A DNA stretch of 64,000 nt from Erpobdella octoculata (GCA_963978895.1 OZ022244.1:9185423-9249422), one strand, 5' to 3'; numbered from the stretch's first letter, positions 22,401 to 34,801 are shown. Notes: generated from the sequence alone by a model not told the origin. A program made the numbers and translations.

Positions 22401-24235
22401 TCTATTTTTTATAAAAAAACATGTCCTGACTGACTGACTGATAATCATTAATAATCAAGGCCCAGTGTTGGGTAGGATTTGAAATCAAATGATTTGAAAT
22501 CATGATTTCAAATCAAATTATTGATTTTTGATTTGAAATCATTTTGCAAAGTTTAATTATGATTTTGATTTGAAATCATTTTTTGACAATTTTCGATTTT
22601 ATTTTAATATTCGAAAATCAAAATCATAACATATTTTTTCTATGCTGCTATTTCTATGCCAAGCCAACAATCGCTTTGAGCGGTAACTTATACAAATAGT
22701 TTTTAACAACATATAGTATAGATTGCGATATGAATTGCGTAAGAATGTGTAATTTGCCTTCCTTACTTGATGGTAATTTTTTTTAAATAACTAGCGGGAA
22801 AGGTGACAGAGTGTCAATTTCAGGATCAAAATTTTCTTCGTCATTTGAAGGTAACGTGCTATAATTATACTATAATAGATATGGTAAAACCGTACTTTCC
22901 TACCGAACAATTATTAAATCAAATACGTTGCTATCTTAATATGCCGAAAACTCAAATGCAGTTGAATTTTGTTGATTTTAATATTTAAAGGATGAGCGTC
23001 ATATCTGTGTCAGCTACTGCTGATGGACTCAAAAGTCAAGCTTGGAACGAATTGATAATGACTACGGCTCCTATGATGACCAGTGTTCTTCACAGACCAT
23101 CGGCACCTCTAACAATGTCTACAACATTATGATAAAAATGATTAACTATTTATCGGATGTTGACAGCACTTTTGCCATTTTTAGTTCATATGAATTGATT
23201 AAAAAAGTGTTCATAAGATATAATACAACACTGCCTTCGTCAGCTCCTGTCGAAAGAAAGACTGTTCAGTTCCGCCGGTTTAATTGAAACTCACAGAAGA
23301 AATAGTTTGACTGATTTAATATTTTAGAAATTGTTGCTTTTGAAGATGAATAAACTTTAATCACATTTCATTGTTTAAGTGATTTTAGATCAAATTGTGT
23401 TAAAACATAATTTTATAGACAAAATTATGTTAAATTAAACCATGCCGTGTAATAATAATTTATAAAAAAAATGATTTTGATTTGATGATTTGAAATCATT
23501 TTTAAAAGTGATTTTGATTTGAAATCATTTTGTAATTAATGATTTTGATTTTGATTTGAAATCATATTTTTCTTGACGATTTTGATTTTGATTTCAAATC
23601 ATTTCAAAAATGATTTTACCCAACACAGTCAATGCCGAGCTCAAACGCCTCATCCTAGGAACGTGAAATTTGGAACTTATATTACTTTTATAGCGCAAGC
23701 ACCCATTAAGGAAGGATTTTTGAAAATTTTGCTCCTGAGAGAATGAAACTGGAAAACAAATGTTTTTCTAAAACAACGTATATCTCGAAAACCAAAAATA
23801 AAGTGCTTTTGAAATTTGGCATCTAGATTCTTCTTACAAATTGAGAAAATACGTGTTTCATCATTTTTTGAAAATTTGGTTTCCAGGACCTCAAATGTGG
23901 GCTGGAAAATAGGATTATTTGTTTTTTAAAGTAACAGCTACTCAGAAACTGTAAATGCTACAGATGTACAAATTAATAATCAGTATTTTCTCAAAAAATA
24001 ATGATATACGTGTTTTACCATTTTTTGAAAATCTGGTTTCCAGGACCTCAAATGTGGGGTGGAAAAAAACTAAAAAAGTGAAGGTATTAAAATTTGTTAT
24101 TTGGGATATTCTAAAACATTAAAATTATACACGTGCAACCGTATTTGAATAATTTATTTTCTGGGACAAATATGGAATGGATAATATGGTTGACTGGTTA
24201 TTAGAGTAACTGCCACTAAAAAATCAACAATCTAT
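22401..24235 (+). mobile_element. Helitron 5' part, interrupted by a hAT
   Basis: The start TCTATTTTTTATAAAA at 22401, preceded by A, then ACATGTCCTGACTGA, matches the start of the complete Helitron at 44178. After the hAT insertion the sequence resumes with tcaatgccgagctcaaacg and follows the 44.2-kb copy (ggaacgtgaaatttggaact). It has two copies of the 157-bp internal repeat (marker ggacctcaaatgtggg at 23886 and 24043). The 3' hairpin and CTAG are not found; the copy runs into simple repeats near 24235. Confidence 0.75.
22463..23628 (+). mobile_element. hAT element inserted in a Helitron
   Basis: Ends are CAGTGTTGGGTA and TACCCAACACAG. The flanking 8 bp are tcaaggcc (22455-22462) and tcaatgcc (23629-23636), one mismatch. 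Subterminal regions are packed with ATTTGAAATCA words in both orientations. Inside, fragments at 22803-23290 spell the end of a hAT transposase dimerisation domain; the LPSSAPVER motif near 23230 is followed, one frame away, by a FSSAGLI-like end. It is a decayed, internally deleted copy of 1,166 bp. Confidence 0.85.
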
Positions 24236-24267
24236 CTATCTATCTATCCATCCATCCATCCATCCAT

Positions 24268-24341
<74 letters not shown>

Positions 24342-24362
24342 TATTTATTTATTTATTTATTT
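24236..24362. repeat. Compound simple repeat ATCT/ATCC, (TA)n, (TTTA)n
   Basis: The stretch changes from ATCT to ATCC units, then about 66 bp of TA, then TTTA units that merge with the tail of the adjacent minus-strand LINE. Confidence 0.9.
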
Positions 24363-26080
24363 TATCTAAAACAAAACAAGAGTCTTGCACTAAGAATGCC
24401 ATTAACAATATGTCAAATTAAAAAAGTGTTTTTTCAACAATGCTCTGAAGTCTTCATTTAGAACAGCACTTCGGATAGATTTAGGTAGTTGGTTCCATGC
24501 ACCGGGCCCGGAAACGGCGAATGCTCGTTTACCGAAACTTCGACGAGTTCTTGGGATGACAGCGTCACCATGGGAGGACGAACGTAGATGTTGACGACCA
24601 CAATGAGAGGAGCACAGGCTTATCATCCGTGTCATGTAGGCAGGGGCACGATTTGTTAAGATATTGTAAACCAGTAAGCAGAGTTTTAAGGTCACTCTTT
24701 CCCGTCGAGAGATGTGGTCCCGTCGAGAGATGCCACCGATAAGACGTGCAGCAGCATGAAGAACTGCAGTGAGCGGGCGAAGAGCAGTCATCGGCAGGCC
24801 AGCAAAGACCACGTTACAATAATCTAATCTAGAAACAACAAGAGCCTGGACCAAAATCCGCACGCAGTGTTTGTTTAGGGCACCCTTGATCTGTCGGATG
24901 CGGCGTAGGTGGAAGAAACAAGATCGTGCCACGGCCGATATATGTAGATTCATTAGCAAGGAGCTATCCAGTATCACCCCAAGATTTCTAATAGACTTCA
25001 CGGGGGTGATGACGCAGTCAGTACTGATTTGAAGACTACAGTCATCCAGGTGTCGCGTTGAGATGTTCCCTCGATGGAACCAGATAAGTTCTGTTTTAGA
25101 GGGGTTTAGGCTCAATCTCATAGACGATGACCAAACGCGAATCTCGCTGACACAGGCGACAAGACGCTCTCTAACGGACTGCAGGTCGGTTACGTCAAAA
25201 TGAATGTACAGCTGAGTATCATCAGCGTAAAGATGAGTCTGCACGTCGTGAGAAGAAGCAATTCGAGTAATATGGCTTGTGTAAAGGATGAAGAGAAGTG
25301 GACCTAAGAATGAACCCTGAGGCACACCACAGTCAACGGCCGATACTCTCGACGTCGCCCGGCCCAATCGGACAAGATGTGTTCGATTTGATAGAAAAAA
25401 CCCAATCCAGTTAAGTGCGGTTGAAGTCACGCCAAAGCTAGTGTGAAGGAGATCAGTAAGGAGAACATGATCGACACAGTCGAAAGCCGCACTGAAGTCA
25501 AGGAGCTCGAGCGCAGTCGGTTGGCCCCTGTCAAGTGAAAGAATAATGTCGTTGTAAACTTTCCCGACTGCTGTCTCTGTACTGTGGTACTTGCGAAAAC
25601 CAGACTGAACCTGCGGAAGCAGATTCATCGATTCGATATGTGAAGAAAGCTGACGGTGGACGACACGTTCAATAAATTTTGAGATAAACGATAGGTTTGA
25701 TATGGGGCGGTAGCTTTTGGGATCAACGGGATCCATCCCCGTTTTCTTGAGTCGAGGTCGGACGATAGCCCTTTTGTGACTGGCTGGTAGTGACGCATCT
25801 TGAAATGAAGTGTTTACGAGGTGGGAAATAATAGGAGCAAACACGCTTTTGAGTTTTTTTATGAGCCAGACAGGTGCAGTGTCAAGCTCACACTGTCTAG
25901 TCCCAAGGCGATTGAGTAGGCACTTGACCTCCTCGGAAGTGATATCGTCGAAAGCAGCCAGAACCGGAACATCGGCGGGCAAGAACTGAAAAGCGGAGGT
26001 AGGACGTCTTTTGTGGTTCGACGAATGTCCTCAATCCTCAGCGTGAAGTAGTCAAGCAATGCATCAGGAGCAAGACCACT
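24340..26080 (-). pseudogene. CR1-like LINE ORF2 (RT), 5' truncated
   Basis: The frame 24402-25982 covers a CR1/jockey-type reverse transcriptase: YRPISNLSFISK (near 25700), VQSGFRKYHSTET, LDFSAAFDCVDH (near 25490), GVPQGSFLGPLLF (near 25310) and the catalytic YADD (near 25230), then the C-terminal domain with a conserved W-N-Q-L-P-K-S-I-R end. The YADD box is intact. Upstream coding continues one frame off to about 26080. The 3' tail on the left is TTTA repeats. No endonuclease domain is present. The right end joins a relocated 37-bp piece and a SINE. Confidence 0.85.
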
Positions 26081-26111
26081 AGAGCCTGGACCAAAATCCT
26101 CACGCAGTGTT

Positions 26112-26275
26112 TGTTTATGTCTCAACTTCAGACTCGAACCCGCGAGGCGGTGTTGCCGATCCGACAGTCGTGGGTTCGAGTCTGAAGTTGAGACATTTAT
26201 ATTTGCGTTATTTCGTGGTGGATTGTAAGCCATCCAAGTTTCTGATATATGTGGCTCGTAAAAACATATCAACCC
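26112..26275 (+). mobile_element. tRNA-like SINE copy with foldback start
   Basis: This copy contains the B-box-like GGTTCGAGTCT and the following body seen in the 354-bp array at 40217-41857 (for example gtggattgtaagccatccaa). The tRNA-like head is cut after gcgaggcggtgttgcc, and the sequence before it is an inverted copy of the B-box flank (TGTCTCAACTTCAGACTCGA). The two arms make a perfect 24-bp stem around about 35 bases. Confidence 0.7.
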
Positions 26276-27361
26276 TATGTTCCTCAAGGCTCTGTTCTGC
26301 GTTCCTCAAGGCTCTGTTCTTGGTCCACTACTTTTTGTGTTATATATTGACGACTTACCGGACACTATCACACACCAAATCAAAATGTACGCGGACGACA
26401 GCAAAATCATCGGCATCATCAAGTCAGCTTCCGACATTTCATCTCTCCAGGCTGACATTGACCGTGCAGTTGAGTGGTCATTCACTTGGCTAATGCACTT
26501 CAATGTCGAGAAATGCAAAATCATGCATGTCGGTCGCTCACACAGAATAACCCACCAATACTCTATGAGACATATTGACGGCACGCGGCGACCACTCGAA
26601 GTCACAAAAGTCGAACGTGATCTTGGTGTTCTCGTCTCAGATGATCTAAAGGTCCGAGCACAGGTCGAAAAAGCAGCGTCATCAGCCAATCATATGCTCA
26701 GCCGACTCAGAAAAGCTTTCCGCAGCCGCAGCCTCATACTGTGGCGTACACTTTACCTCTCCTACGTCCGCCCACATCTTGAATTTGCTGTTCAATCTTG
26801 GTCGCCTTATCAAAAGGGCGATATTAACCTTCTTGAGCAGGTCCAACGTCGGGCAACAAAAATCATTGCAACACTAAAACATCAGTCCTATGAACATCGT
26901 CTGCAACAGCTTGGGATCACAACGCTGCAAGACCGCCGTTCGAGAGGTGACCTGATCGAGCAGTTCAAAATCGCCCACAACATCGACGACGTCAGCTTTT
27001 CCGTTCCGCAAACTCGAGCAGCCAGCCACACGGCATACCACCTGCGTGGCCACAACTGCAAACTAGAGCGCCAGTATGTCAGAGGTTGCGAAGAGCGATA
27101 CAATTTTTTCACAAACCGGATTGTCGCTCCATGGAATGCGCTTACGCAATACACAATTGACGCCCCGACAGTAAACGCTTTCAAGGACCGCATCTCTTAG
27201 GAGTCGCGAGTCCTCCAGCTTCTGTCAGTATAGAGGAGCCTGATGTAGCTCCTCTTCATCAAAAATATAACTTTCAGACATTAATTTTTTATGGCTTGAT
27301 TCTATAGACTTTTTTTTTTTATATTTTTGGTTCTGATAATAAACAAATTCAAATTCAATTC

Positions 27362-27365
<4 letters not shown>
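26276..27365 (+). pseudogene. 5'-truncated LINE, RT palm to C-terminus
   Basis: The coding part begins at the RT motif PQGSVLGPLLFVLYIDDLP (about 26300) and goes through the catalytic YADD (near 26390), then a thumb/C-terminal region with SYVRPHLEFAVQSW and QRRATKII typical of CR1/Rex1-like LINEs. It stops at 27198-27200. A short 3' UTR and an AATTCAAATTCAATT-like tail lead into (TA)n. The start has a 23-bp direct repeat (cctcaaggctctgttct at 26283 and 26306), consistent with a 5' truncation artefact of target-primed insertion. Confidence 0.85.

Positions 27366-27434
<69 letters not shown>
27366..27434. repeat. (TA)n microsatellite
   Basis: Uninterrupted TA dinucleotides at the 3' end of the plus-strand LINE. 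Confidence 0.95.
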
Positions 27435-27438
<4 letters not shown>

Positions 27439-27556
27439 CAATATATTTTGAAACATTGCTTCTTTTGAATAAAAACAAGGCATTTTGGTGATGTTTTTTT
27501 AATAAATACTTGGTTTTATGCTGTGGAAACAATCTTGTTTTGATCAATAAAAATTT

Positions 27557-27719
27557 TCAATGTACTTGAGTACTTGTACTTAAGTACAATTTAAAAATCT
27601 GTACTTGTACTTAAGTACAAGATGAATAATGTACTTGTACTTGTACTTAAAGTACATTTAACACAGAGTACTTAGTACTTATACTTAAGTACATTTTCTG
27701 AGTACTTTAGTCAACACTG
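27557..27719. mobile_element. GTACTT-rich hAT-like terminal fragment
   Basis: The right end, read inward from 27719, is CAGTGTTGACTAAAGTACT. Roughly ten GTACTT/AAGTAC words follow. It resembles the element at 15746-16192. The other terminus was not found; (TA)n directly follows. Confidence 0.5.
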
Positions 27720-27732
27720 ATATATATATATC

Positions 27733-27822
<90 letters not shown>
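27719..27822. repeat. (TA)n microsatellite
   Basis: TA repeats with a few C substitutions near the start. Confidence 0.95.
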
Positions 27823-27959
27823 TGTAGATTTTGTAGATTTTGGCATCGCGATTGGGCTTGCCTGTAAGCAGCGGAGGGGGGAGTTTCTGATTAATCGAAC
27901 ATTTAAAAATGCTTGGTCGTTCAAAATAATTAATCAATCGTACCGATTACAATATATAT

Positions 27960-28148
27960 ATATATTGGGCCTGAAATTTTGGCTTATTAAGCGAGCCGGG
28001 CCAAGTTGTTGACGGACCCGGCCGTAAAATATCGCCCGGTGCGGTTCAATTAGACGGAAGAAAGTTATCCCTTATCACATATGTGTATTTATTTTTTTTT
28101 AAGAAAATAGCTTTTTTATGTCTCTTGGTATACGTTTATGTGGGAGTA
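27960..28148. repeat. GGGCCGGGCC-type repeat fragment
   Basis: The words gagccgggccaagttgttgac and acccggccg match, loosely, the GGGCCGGGCCAA-rich segment at 45215-45530 inside the Helitron. The rest is AT-rich and unassigned. Confidence 0.4.
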
Positions 28149-28345
28149 GGGGAGACTAGTGCTGAATGGACCGCATACTGAATGGACCTTTGGCTTTAAA
28201 ATATCAATTTTCATGTGATTACACCCAAATTTTAACTATAGCTTGCTTTTAGACAGATGTACATGCTTATTTCTTGTTGCAAGAAAGTATTGAGGTCAAG
28301 ACGTCTAAAAGTTCCGTCGAAGGTTTTTCGTAAAAACCTGGATAA
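28149..28345 (+). mobile_element. Terminal fragment of the GGGGAGACT element
   Basis: This matches the left end of the complete element at 28829 for about 190 bases (GGGGAGACTAGTGCTGAATG, then tttggctttaaaat), with scattered differences. The match stops near ttttcgtaaaaa. Confidence 0.75.
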
Positions 28346-28828
28346 AGGAGCGAACTGTTAAAAGGATCCAATTATGGTGCACGACAGGAAGTAATTTGGT
28401 ATTTTCTACATGTCTACATACAGCTATATCTGTTTTGGTGTAAAAGACTGTAAACTATTATAAAAAAAATAGAAATAAATAAATGTATACCTATTATATA
28501 AATACTTTATTGCTTTCATATTATATAAACTCCGTCTTGCTTTTGCAAGCCAGTCCCAATCCCAAGACTGGAGAAAAAAGGAGGGAAAGTTAGACAAATC
28601 AAATTATGATCCACGACAGGAAATACTTAGGTGCCTCCAGCATACAGCCATTACAGTCTTAAAACACATGTGTTTTAAGACTGTAAAGGACTATGAACTA
28701 TTAAAAAAATCACATTTTATACGAGAAAGAAAAAGTAGACCTTCAAAAATGACTGATTTTGTATATATCATTGAATATCATTTTCGGGTTCAAGCGCCAC
28801 CTAACAGCATTACGCGAAGATATAACTT
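28346..28828. other. AT-rich spacer between two element copies
   Basis: No supported gene. There is a short duplicated motif (caggaagtaatttgg / caggaaatacttagg) near 28385 and 28616, suggesting further internal duplication. Confidence 0.4.
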
Positions 28829-30154
28829 AGGGGAGACTAGTGCTGAATGGACCGCATACTGAATGGACCTTTGGCTTTAAAATTTCAATTTTCATCTGAT
28901 TGCACCCAAATTTTAACTATAGCTTGCTTTTATACAGATGTACATGCTTATTTCTTCTTGCAAATAAATATTGAGGTGAAGACGTCTAAAGGTTCTGTCA
29001 TAGGTTTTTCGTAAAAAAGTAATTTTTCTGGTCTTCATGCTAATTTTTTTTATTTAAGACAGAAATATTCAGCAGCGTTTCTAAAATTATTATGCACATT
29101 ATTTTGTACTTAATTCAATCCCAGGTTTTTTTGTTACGGTGTCATATGACTAGGACTAATGTTGTACTGAATGGACCACCTTACATGGTACTGAATGGAC
29201 CGGTTAATTCATTACAAAGTTATTACTGATTATAGTTGCAATTGCAATAGTGATCAAGAACTCATCTAGGAGTTAGTGTTGGGCGTGTGTATAAGACAAA
29301 ATATAAAATTGAGACAAGGAACATCTAAAAATGCGACGAAACAGAAATGAAAACTGAGAAAGTTTCAGAACATATCATAGCAGGCAGAAGCAATTGCTAA
29401 GTGGCAGCGATGACTCGACGGTGACAAATGATGAACAGGAAACACTTGTTACTATTTTCAATGCAGTAAATGCTTGTGGGTGCCTAATACCATCATTTTA
29501 CATTATCCTACGAGCGAATTTTAAAGACTTTTATGCGAAATGAGCCACCGTGATGCACAAGTAAGACTCAATCAACTGGCTGGGTAGTGGAAACAACTCT
29601 TTTCAAGTGATTCCAACATTGCTTGTAAAACAACAATAAAAACATCACCAATCTTATTAATATTGAATAACCATGAAATTTTATCTATCATGATGTTAGG
29701 TTCTCCAGTTGTTCAGTTAAATGTCGTTCGGCAGTGTTTGACATTTTTATTCAATTAAATGTATTAAAAAATCGTTTAATGTGATTATTTGGGGTAGTGA
29801 AAAATAAAGTTGTTGCAGTTTGTAATGTCAAACTATGCATTATGATTGGTTTAATGTTTTTTATAAGCAGAACCTTGATTTATAGAGCGGTCCATTCAGT
29901 ACATGGGGTGGTCCATTCATTATGACCACGACGTCCTGAATGGACCACCTAAGTTTCAGGGGTGGGTTCACAAAAATGTCGTTTGTAGTAATAACCTGAT
30001 TCTTGAAATTTATTTCAGTTTAACTATTTGTTTCTACATGTATAAGCCATACATTTGTCACTAAAATATTTACAAAAATCTATGTAAATAAATTTATTGT
30101 GAATATTTAAGCGCATGTCATGAAATTGTGGTCCATTCAGTACCAGTCTCCCCT
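28829..30154. mobile_element. TIR element with repeated TGAATGGACC words
   Basis: The ends GGGGAGACTAGTGCTGAATG and, read inward from the right, GGGGAGACTGGTACTGAATG form an imperfect inverted repeat of about 24 bp. A 5-bp candidate duplication TAACT flanks it if the ends are set at 28828 and 30153. The word CTGAATGGACC or its complement occurs eight times (about 28842, 28858, 29167, 29196, 29891, 29911, 29936, 30129). No transposase is recognised. It looks non-autonomous. Confidence 0.7.
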
Positions 30155-31984
30155 AACTAAGCGAGACTCTTCCATGTGTTAACTTTCAAACTAGAACGGT
30201 TCCAGCCAAACTCGAACAACTCGACTACTGTGAATTTTGGCAGTGAAATTTTTCCATACAAAGATAACTTTGAGAAGTTGTGCTTATTTTGGGAAATATT
30301 CCGCCTTCCTAAACCATACTTTTCTCTGGTTGATGAATAAAATTAAGATGATTTTTCTGTACTACTCTTCTGGATCACTCGCAAGTGCCTTTGCACTGTA
30401 ATTATTTTTTTTCAAATCCTTGGAGTTGTTAGTTTTTGCCGATTTTTACGTAATTTCTGATGCACTGATGAAAACTCAATAGAATTTTTCGTTTTTCAAA
30501 AGCTTTTTGTATATCCATGACCTGCGTAAAAACCTGCAGAAACCTGCTGAGAAATACCGTTTGTTGACTTATTACGGTTAAGTGGATTTTTCACCACAAT
30601 ATTTAACGCTTACAATTTTTTTATGTTAGATATTTGCAAGTGTAAAGAATGACCTATCGATTGGTACTAATATCATACAATTTCTGTCTATAGTATTTGA
30701 TCTAGGAAACAAAACGTCAAAATTGTTTCAACTCCCCTCTGTCTCCTTTACCTACACTGAATAAAACAGTGAGTACCTGATGCTCGCTTTATCTTATTAC
30801 AGTGGCTTTTTTGCTTCCAATTTGTTTTGTACTTTTCAGAGCATTATATAAAAGCGTGTCTTGATTTTTAAAATTATTTTTTTACTTTTTAGTTCTTTTA
30901 ACTGACATCTAGTGATTTTAATGAAAACCTTAACCATAGCCATAGATATAGGATATATCCTAAGTCTATGACCATAGCCATAGAAATATATTACGTTAAC
31001 CAATATAAAGTGTAATTATTATTTTTTTAAATTATTATTGATAAGGTATCATGATGACGACTATATCCCAAATTTCGAATTGAAAACATATTGGACAGTG
31101 GGATGAAATATGATTACAAACTTTTTTGCGGACATGTGAACTTAAAGAAAAGCGTGTAAAAAGTAAAACGACTCAACCAGCTTCAGAAAGATTGAAAATT
31201 GTTTTGTGAAGTTAGAAAGTTAAAAACTTATGTTACACACAAATAAATTTGGAGGCCTTGGGCATATTATAGGATAATGGGCCCTATGACTTTGACAGAA
31301 CACTATTTTGTTAGAATAGACATAGAAAGTAGATAAACAAGGTTAACTATTTATTTTTATTAACAAAACAATCACATGAAACGAATAGATAAATGTAATA
31401 TAGTCCACAAAAGTAACTCTTTTAGCCTTTACAGGTTAGTGCTTACAAATCTATGTTATTTGAAGAAGTATAAAGAGATATAATTATAACATAAAAATAC
31501 ATTAAAAAAAAACAAGGTTTTTCTTGCGAGAGAGAGAGAGAGTGAGAGAGAGAGGGAGAAGGAAAAAGAGTGAAAAAGTCGTTCGCGGACAAGGCCTCAA
31601 ACAACTAAGCGACCTAATAAAAACGTTGCAAAAAGCGTTGCATTGACAAATAATTAAAAATAATAAATGTAATTTAGGTTCGATTTCTTCGTATTATATA
31701 AGTTTTTTGGTAATATATATTGGTTATCGTTTGGTGATCTGACAGGAAATAGGGACTTTATATTTGATCTGAGGGGGGCTTCTATCAATCGCGGGGCCCT
31801 GGGCATGTGCCCAGTGTGCCCATTGGGAAAGAGGGGCCTGAGCACTGTGCAATACAAGATGCAATGGTAATAGAAGACATTTTCAAAATATTCAGAATTT
31901 TTTTAGAAGCAACTCTTCATTCAAATTTTTGGCAGAAATAAATTCTTCATATATTTCACCTTCAAAGACAAATCTCAAGATTTA
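30155..31984. other. Intergenic region without recognised genes
   Basis: Mostly AT-rich. A GA-rich simple repeat lies at about 31528-31580. A GC-rich patch at 31770-31840 (ggggccctgggcatgtgccc) resembles hAT terminal regions but no pair is found. Nothing else is supported. Confidence 0.5.
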
Positions 31985-32830
31985 AGGCATCAATATTATT
32001 CGTGTTGCGTCTCTGAGATCGCGACTTATCACGAAATCATTTCTATCTAAAGATCCTGCTCTGCTCAAACAGGCCTTCTGTACATACATCCGACCCCTTC
32101 TGGAATACTGCTCTCAAGCATAGAGACCCATCACCAATACCTCATCGACAACATCGAAATGGTTAAAAAAGTTCACCAAAGCGGTCCCAACTCTCAGGAA
32201 TCTTCCGTACATGACAAGTCTAAAATCTCTTAGTCTCCAATCAATCCAGCATAGACGAATCATCAGTGACCTTTGTTTATGCTATAAACTTTTGCATGGC
32301 CTTACTGATTCTGATTTAAGGCATCAACTCAAATTTTTTGCATACTCCTCAACTAGAGGCCATCAACTTAAGTTAAGTTCCGTTTTGAATAGAGCCGATA
32401 TTACGAATTTTTTCTACTCTAATCCTATTATTGTTTTATGGAACCACCTGCCTAATGATATTGTTAGCTCAACTACGTACAGTAGGTTCAAGAGCTTAAT
32501 TGTGACGGTTGACCTCACGAAATTTCTCGTTTATAAATAGTCATACTGTTTGCCAAATTATTTATATCTGAAATTTGAATGATGTTTGCTTTCTGTGACT
32601 CCTGGATTATGCTAAATTTAGTGCTAATATCAGGTTTTTTTCTGAGATTTTTTTATGACACGTTGTCCCACCGAACTGGTTATTTTGATTGCATTTTGTT
32701 TTAACTGTATGGTTTGACGTTTTCTTTTTATTACGTTTCACTAAACTGTATTCTGTCCGAACAGTTTCAGTGGACCGTTGGGTCCCTCTGTTCGAGTTGT
32801 AATAAATAAATAAATAAAAATAAAATAAAA
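31985..32830 (+). pseudogene. 5'-truncated LINE, C-terminal domain and tail
   Basis: Encodes the C-terminal part of a LINE ORF2: an F-C-T-Y-I-R-P-L-L-E-Y-C motif near 32070, then the frame 32211-32540 ending at a TAG. It has an in-frame stop near 32120. The 3' UTR carries CTGTCCGAACAG near 32752 and an AAAT tail, the same as the copy at 1-475. It is inserted in the decayed hAT whose coding remnants continue at 32845. Confidence 0.8.
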
Positions 32831-32844
32831 TAAATGATAATTGC

Positions 32845-33807
32845 TCCATCTTTGATACATCCTTTGTCTCATCAACTATTAAGGCATAATAACCACTGCT
32901 AGTTATCTCAGTAGCTATCTAATTTCTGATGGTTGAAGCAATTATTGCAAAAATTCATTTTGAATGTCAAGATGCAGGTACTTCGCGTTTTTAGGATCAT
33001 CTTCCAATTTACTTTTGACAACAGGATCATATGTTGCAACAAGTTTTAGCATTTCACGAACACTACCATGTCCACCTGCACTGTCATTCTCTCGATGTCC
33101 TTTTTGTGAAATCTATTGTAATGCTGTTAATCGCAATACTTTTACAGCAGCAGTGAGGTAATGTCTGTTCTCGTTCACCAATTTTGCACGTGCACTACTT
33201 TATCATCGTTAAAACCAATGTATCCTTGTGTCTTTTAAAATTTTCCCAGGCAACTGAAAAAATCGTATGTTATTCTGATCTCTGGTGTTTATTGAAAGCA
33301 CCTGAAAAACCACCAGCATGTTTCCAGTCTCTAAATCTTTTCTCTGCGAATGAATATTCATGTAAAGTCTTGGAACTATCATAGAAATGTCGGCTGCAAA
33401 AACAATAAGCAGAATTCCTAGATATGCTGTATTCCAACCAAGAAAACAAAACATAGAATTTTTTATTAAAACCTCTGTAATGTTTGCCAAACATGGTTTG
33501 CGTAAACTTTGTTAATCTTGGTTGAGATGGGCCATTTACAGGCTGTATACTGATATTAGAAAGACTTGGAGGCGGTGGCTTGTTCAGTTTTTTCTCCATA
33601 ATTAATGTGACATTTTTTACTGCTTTTACTTTTAAAACAAAAACTACGACACAGTGTTTTAAAAAACGATAAAATTTACATTAATGTTTAATTAACTGTT
33701 GTAAAATTATAGTTCAATAATTTTTTTGTGAGGACGGGCAAACTGTGGGCAAGACCATTTTTAGGGCGGGCAATGCCCACCCTTGCCCATGCATAGCGCC
33801 GCCACTG
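32845..33807 (-). pseudogene. Decayed hAT transposase (TTF/DUF4371 type) with right terminus
   Basis: The minus strand encodes, in several frames, the N-terminal part of a ZMYM-like hAT transposase: a basic Q-P-R-L-T-K-F start, a TTF-type zinc-finger region with W-L-E-Y-S and A-Y-C-F-C motifs (33270-33599), then a DUF4371 region (G-H-R-E-N-D near 33095, Q-N-E-F near 32960). The right terminus, read inward from 33807, is CAGTGGCGGCGCTATGCATG, hAT-like. The left part and left terminus are not identified beyond the LINE. Confidence 0.7.
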
Positions 33808-34801
33808 TTCACAGAAAACAATAGATATTTTCTTTTTTTGATTAATATAGGTACTGTTCAGAAAAACTAGTGTTCTGAACTCAAACTAACTAGAATTTTT
33901 GTAAAATTTTTTTAACAATTAACGCCAGCAAACAACAAAGAAAAAAAACCCCGAAAGCTGAAAACCGAATGAGAATCGCCTTAGCTGGATATCCTGATTT
34001 ACCTATATAATTTATAAGCTGCTAGTTGGCAGGACATAATTGCCTTCGGCTGGTCAAGCATATCTTACTTACCTTAAGTATAGTAATGAGAAATTAATTG
34101 CGCATTGCTGATGCCCACAGATTTCTTCATATTTCATAACTTTCTAGGTTAGATAGAGATTTGGTGTTTGGCGGGGGGGATTGTTTGGTAATATGTTTAA
34201 CTTTATTTATCCATTGAAAAAAATTGAACTCTTAGGCTGGTGGGTGGATGCATCCCCAATGGTGGGACCGCGCCTGCATTTGGTGCCAAATGCTACAAAA
34301 TGCTTTGGCGATCTCCTTATTGTGAGGGGTTTCGCACCTTCGGCGCTCGCGCTAAGACTTCTTCGGTACCCTCGCTCGTCAGTAGCCCCTGCTACTTTTC
34401 AGAGCACTTACTCACTAAATCCTGCTTATTCGGGCCTGGTTATGGCTAAGGGTTTAAAACAGGAAAATTACACATTACACGTTTTATGCGTGTAATAATT
34501 TCTTGATCTATGCCACTAACTAACCGAAAAATTTTCTCAAATAATGTTTAAATTTCATATAAATAACTTGATTTTTATTTAGTGGTCATTCATAGAGTAA
34601 ATCATGTGCATTCTTATAATGGACCACAAAATTACTGTTGTTTACGTTCACAAATGTTTACGCCGTAGTCGGTAGTTGGTAATATACTACGGTTATGGTC
34701 ATTATTCAATAATGATTATTGTCTTGTGTTATTTTAAAGCTTCTTCTGTTATTTGATTTTTAGAATAATGAACTAGGTTGGACTGAATCTGTTTGAGGAA
34801 A
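33808..34801. other. Region upstream of the RELCH pseudogene
   Basis: No gene supported. The frames at 34181-34495 have no recognisable domain. I see no clear promoter motif next to the RELCH start. Confidence 0.45.

Noticed and set aside
34181..34495. Small protein upstream of RELCH
   Set aside because: No recognisable domain, composition or partner; length is within chance for this sequence.
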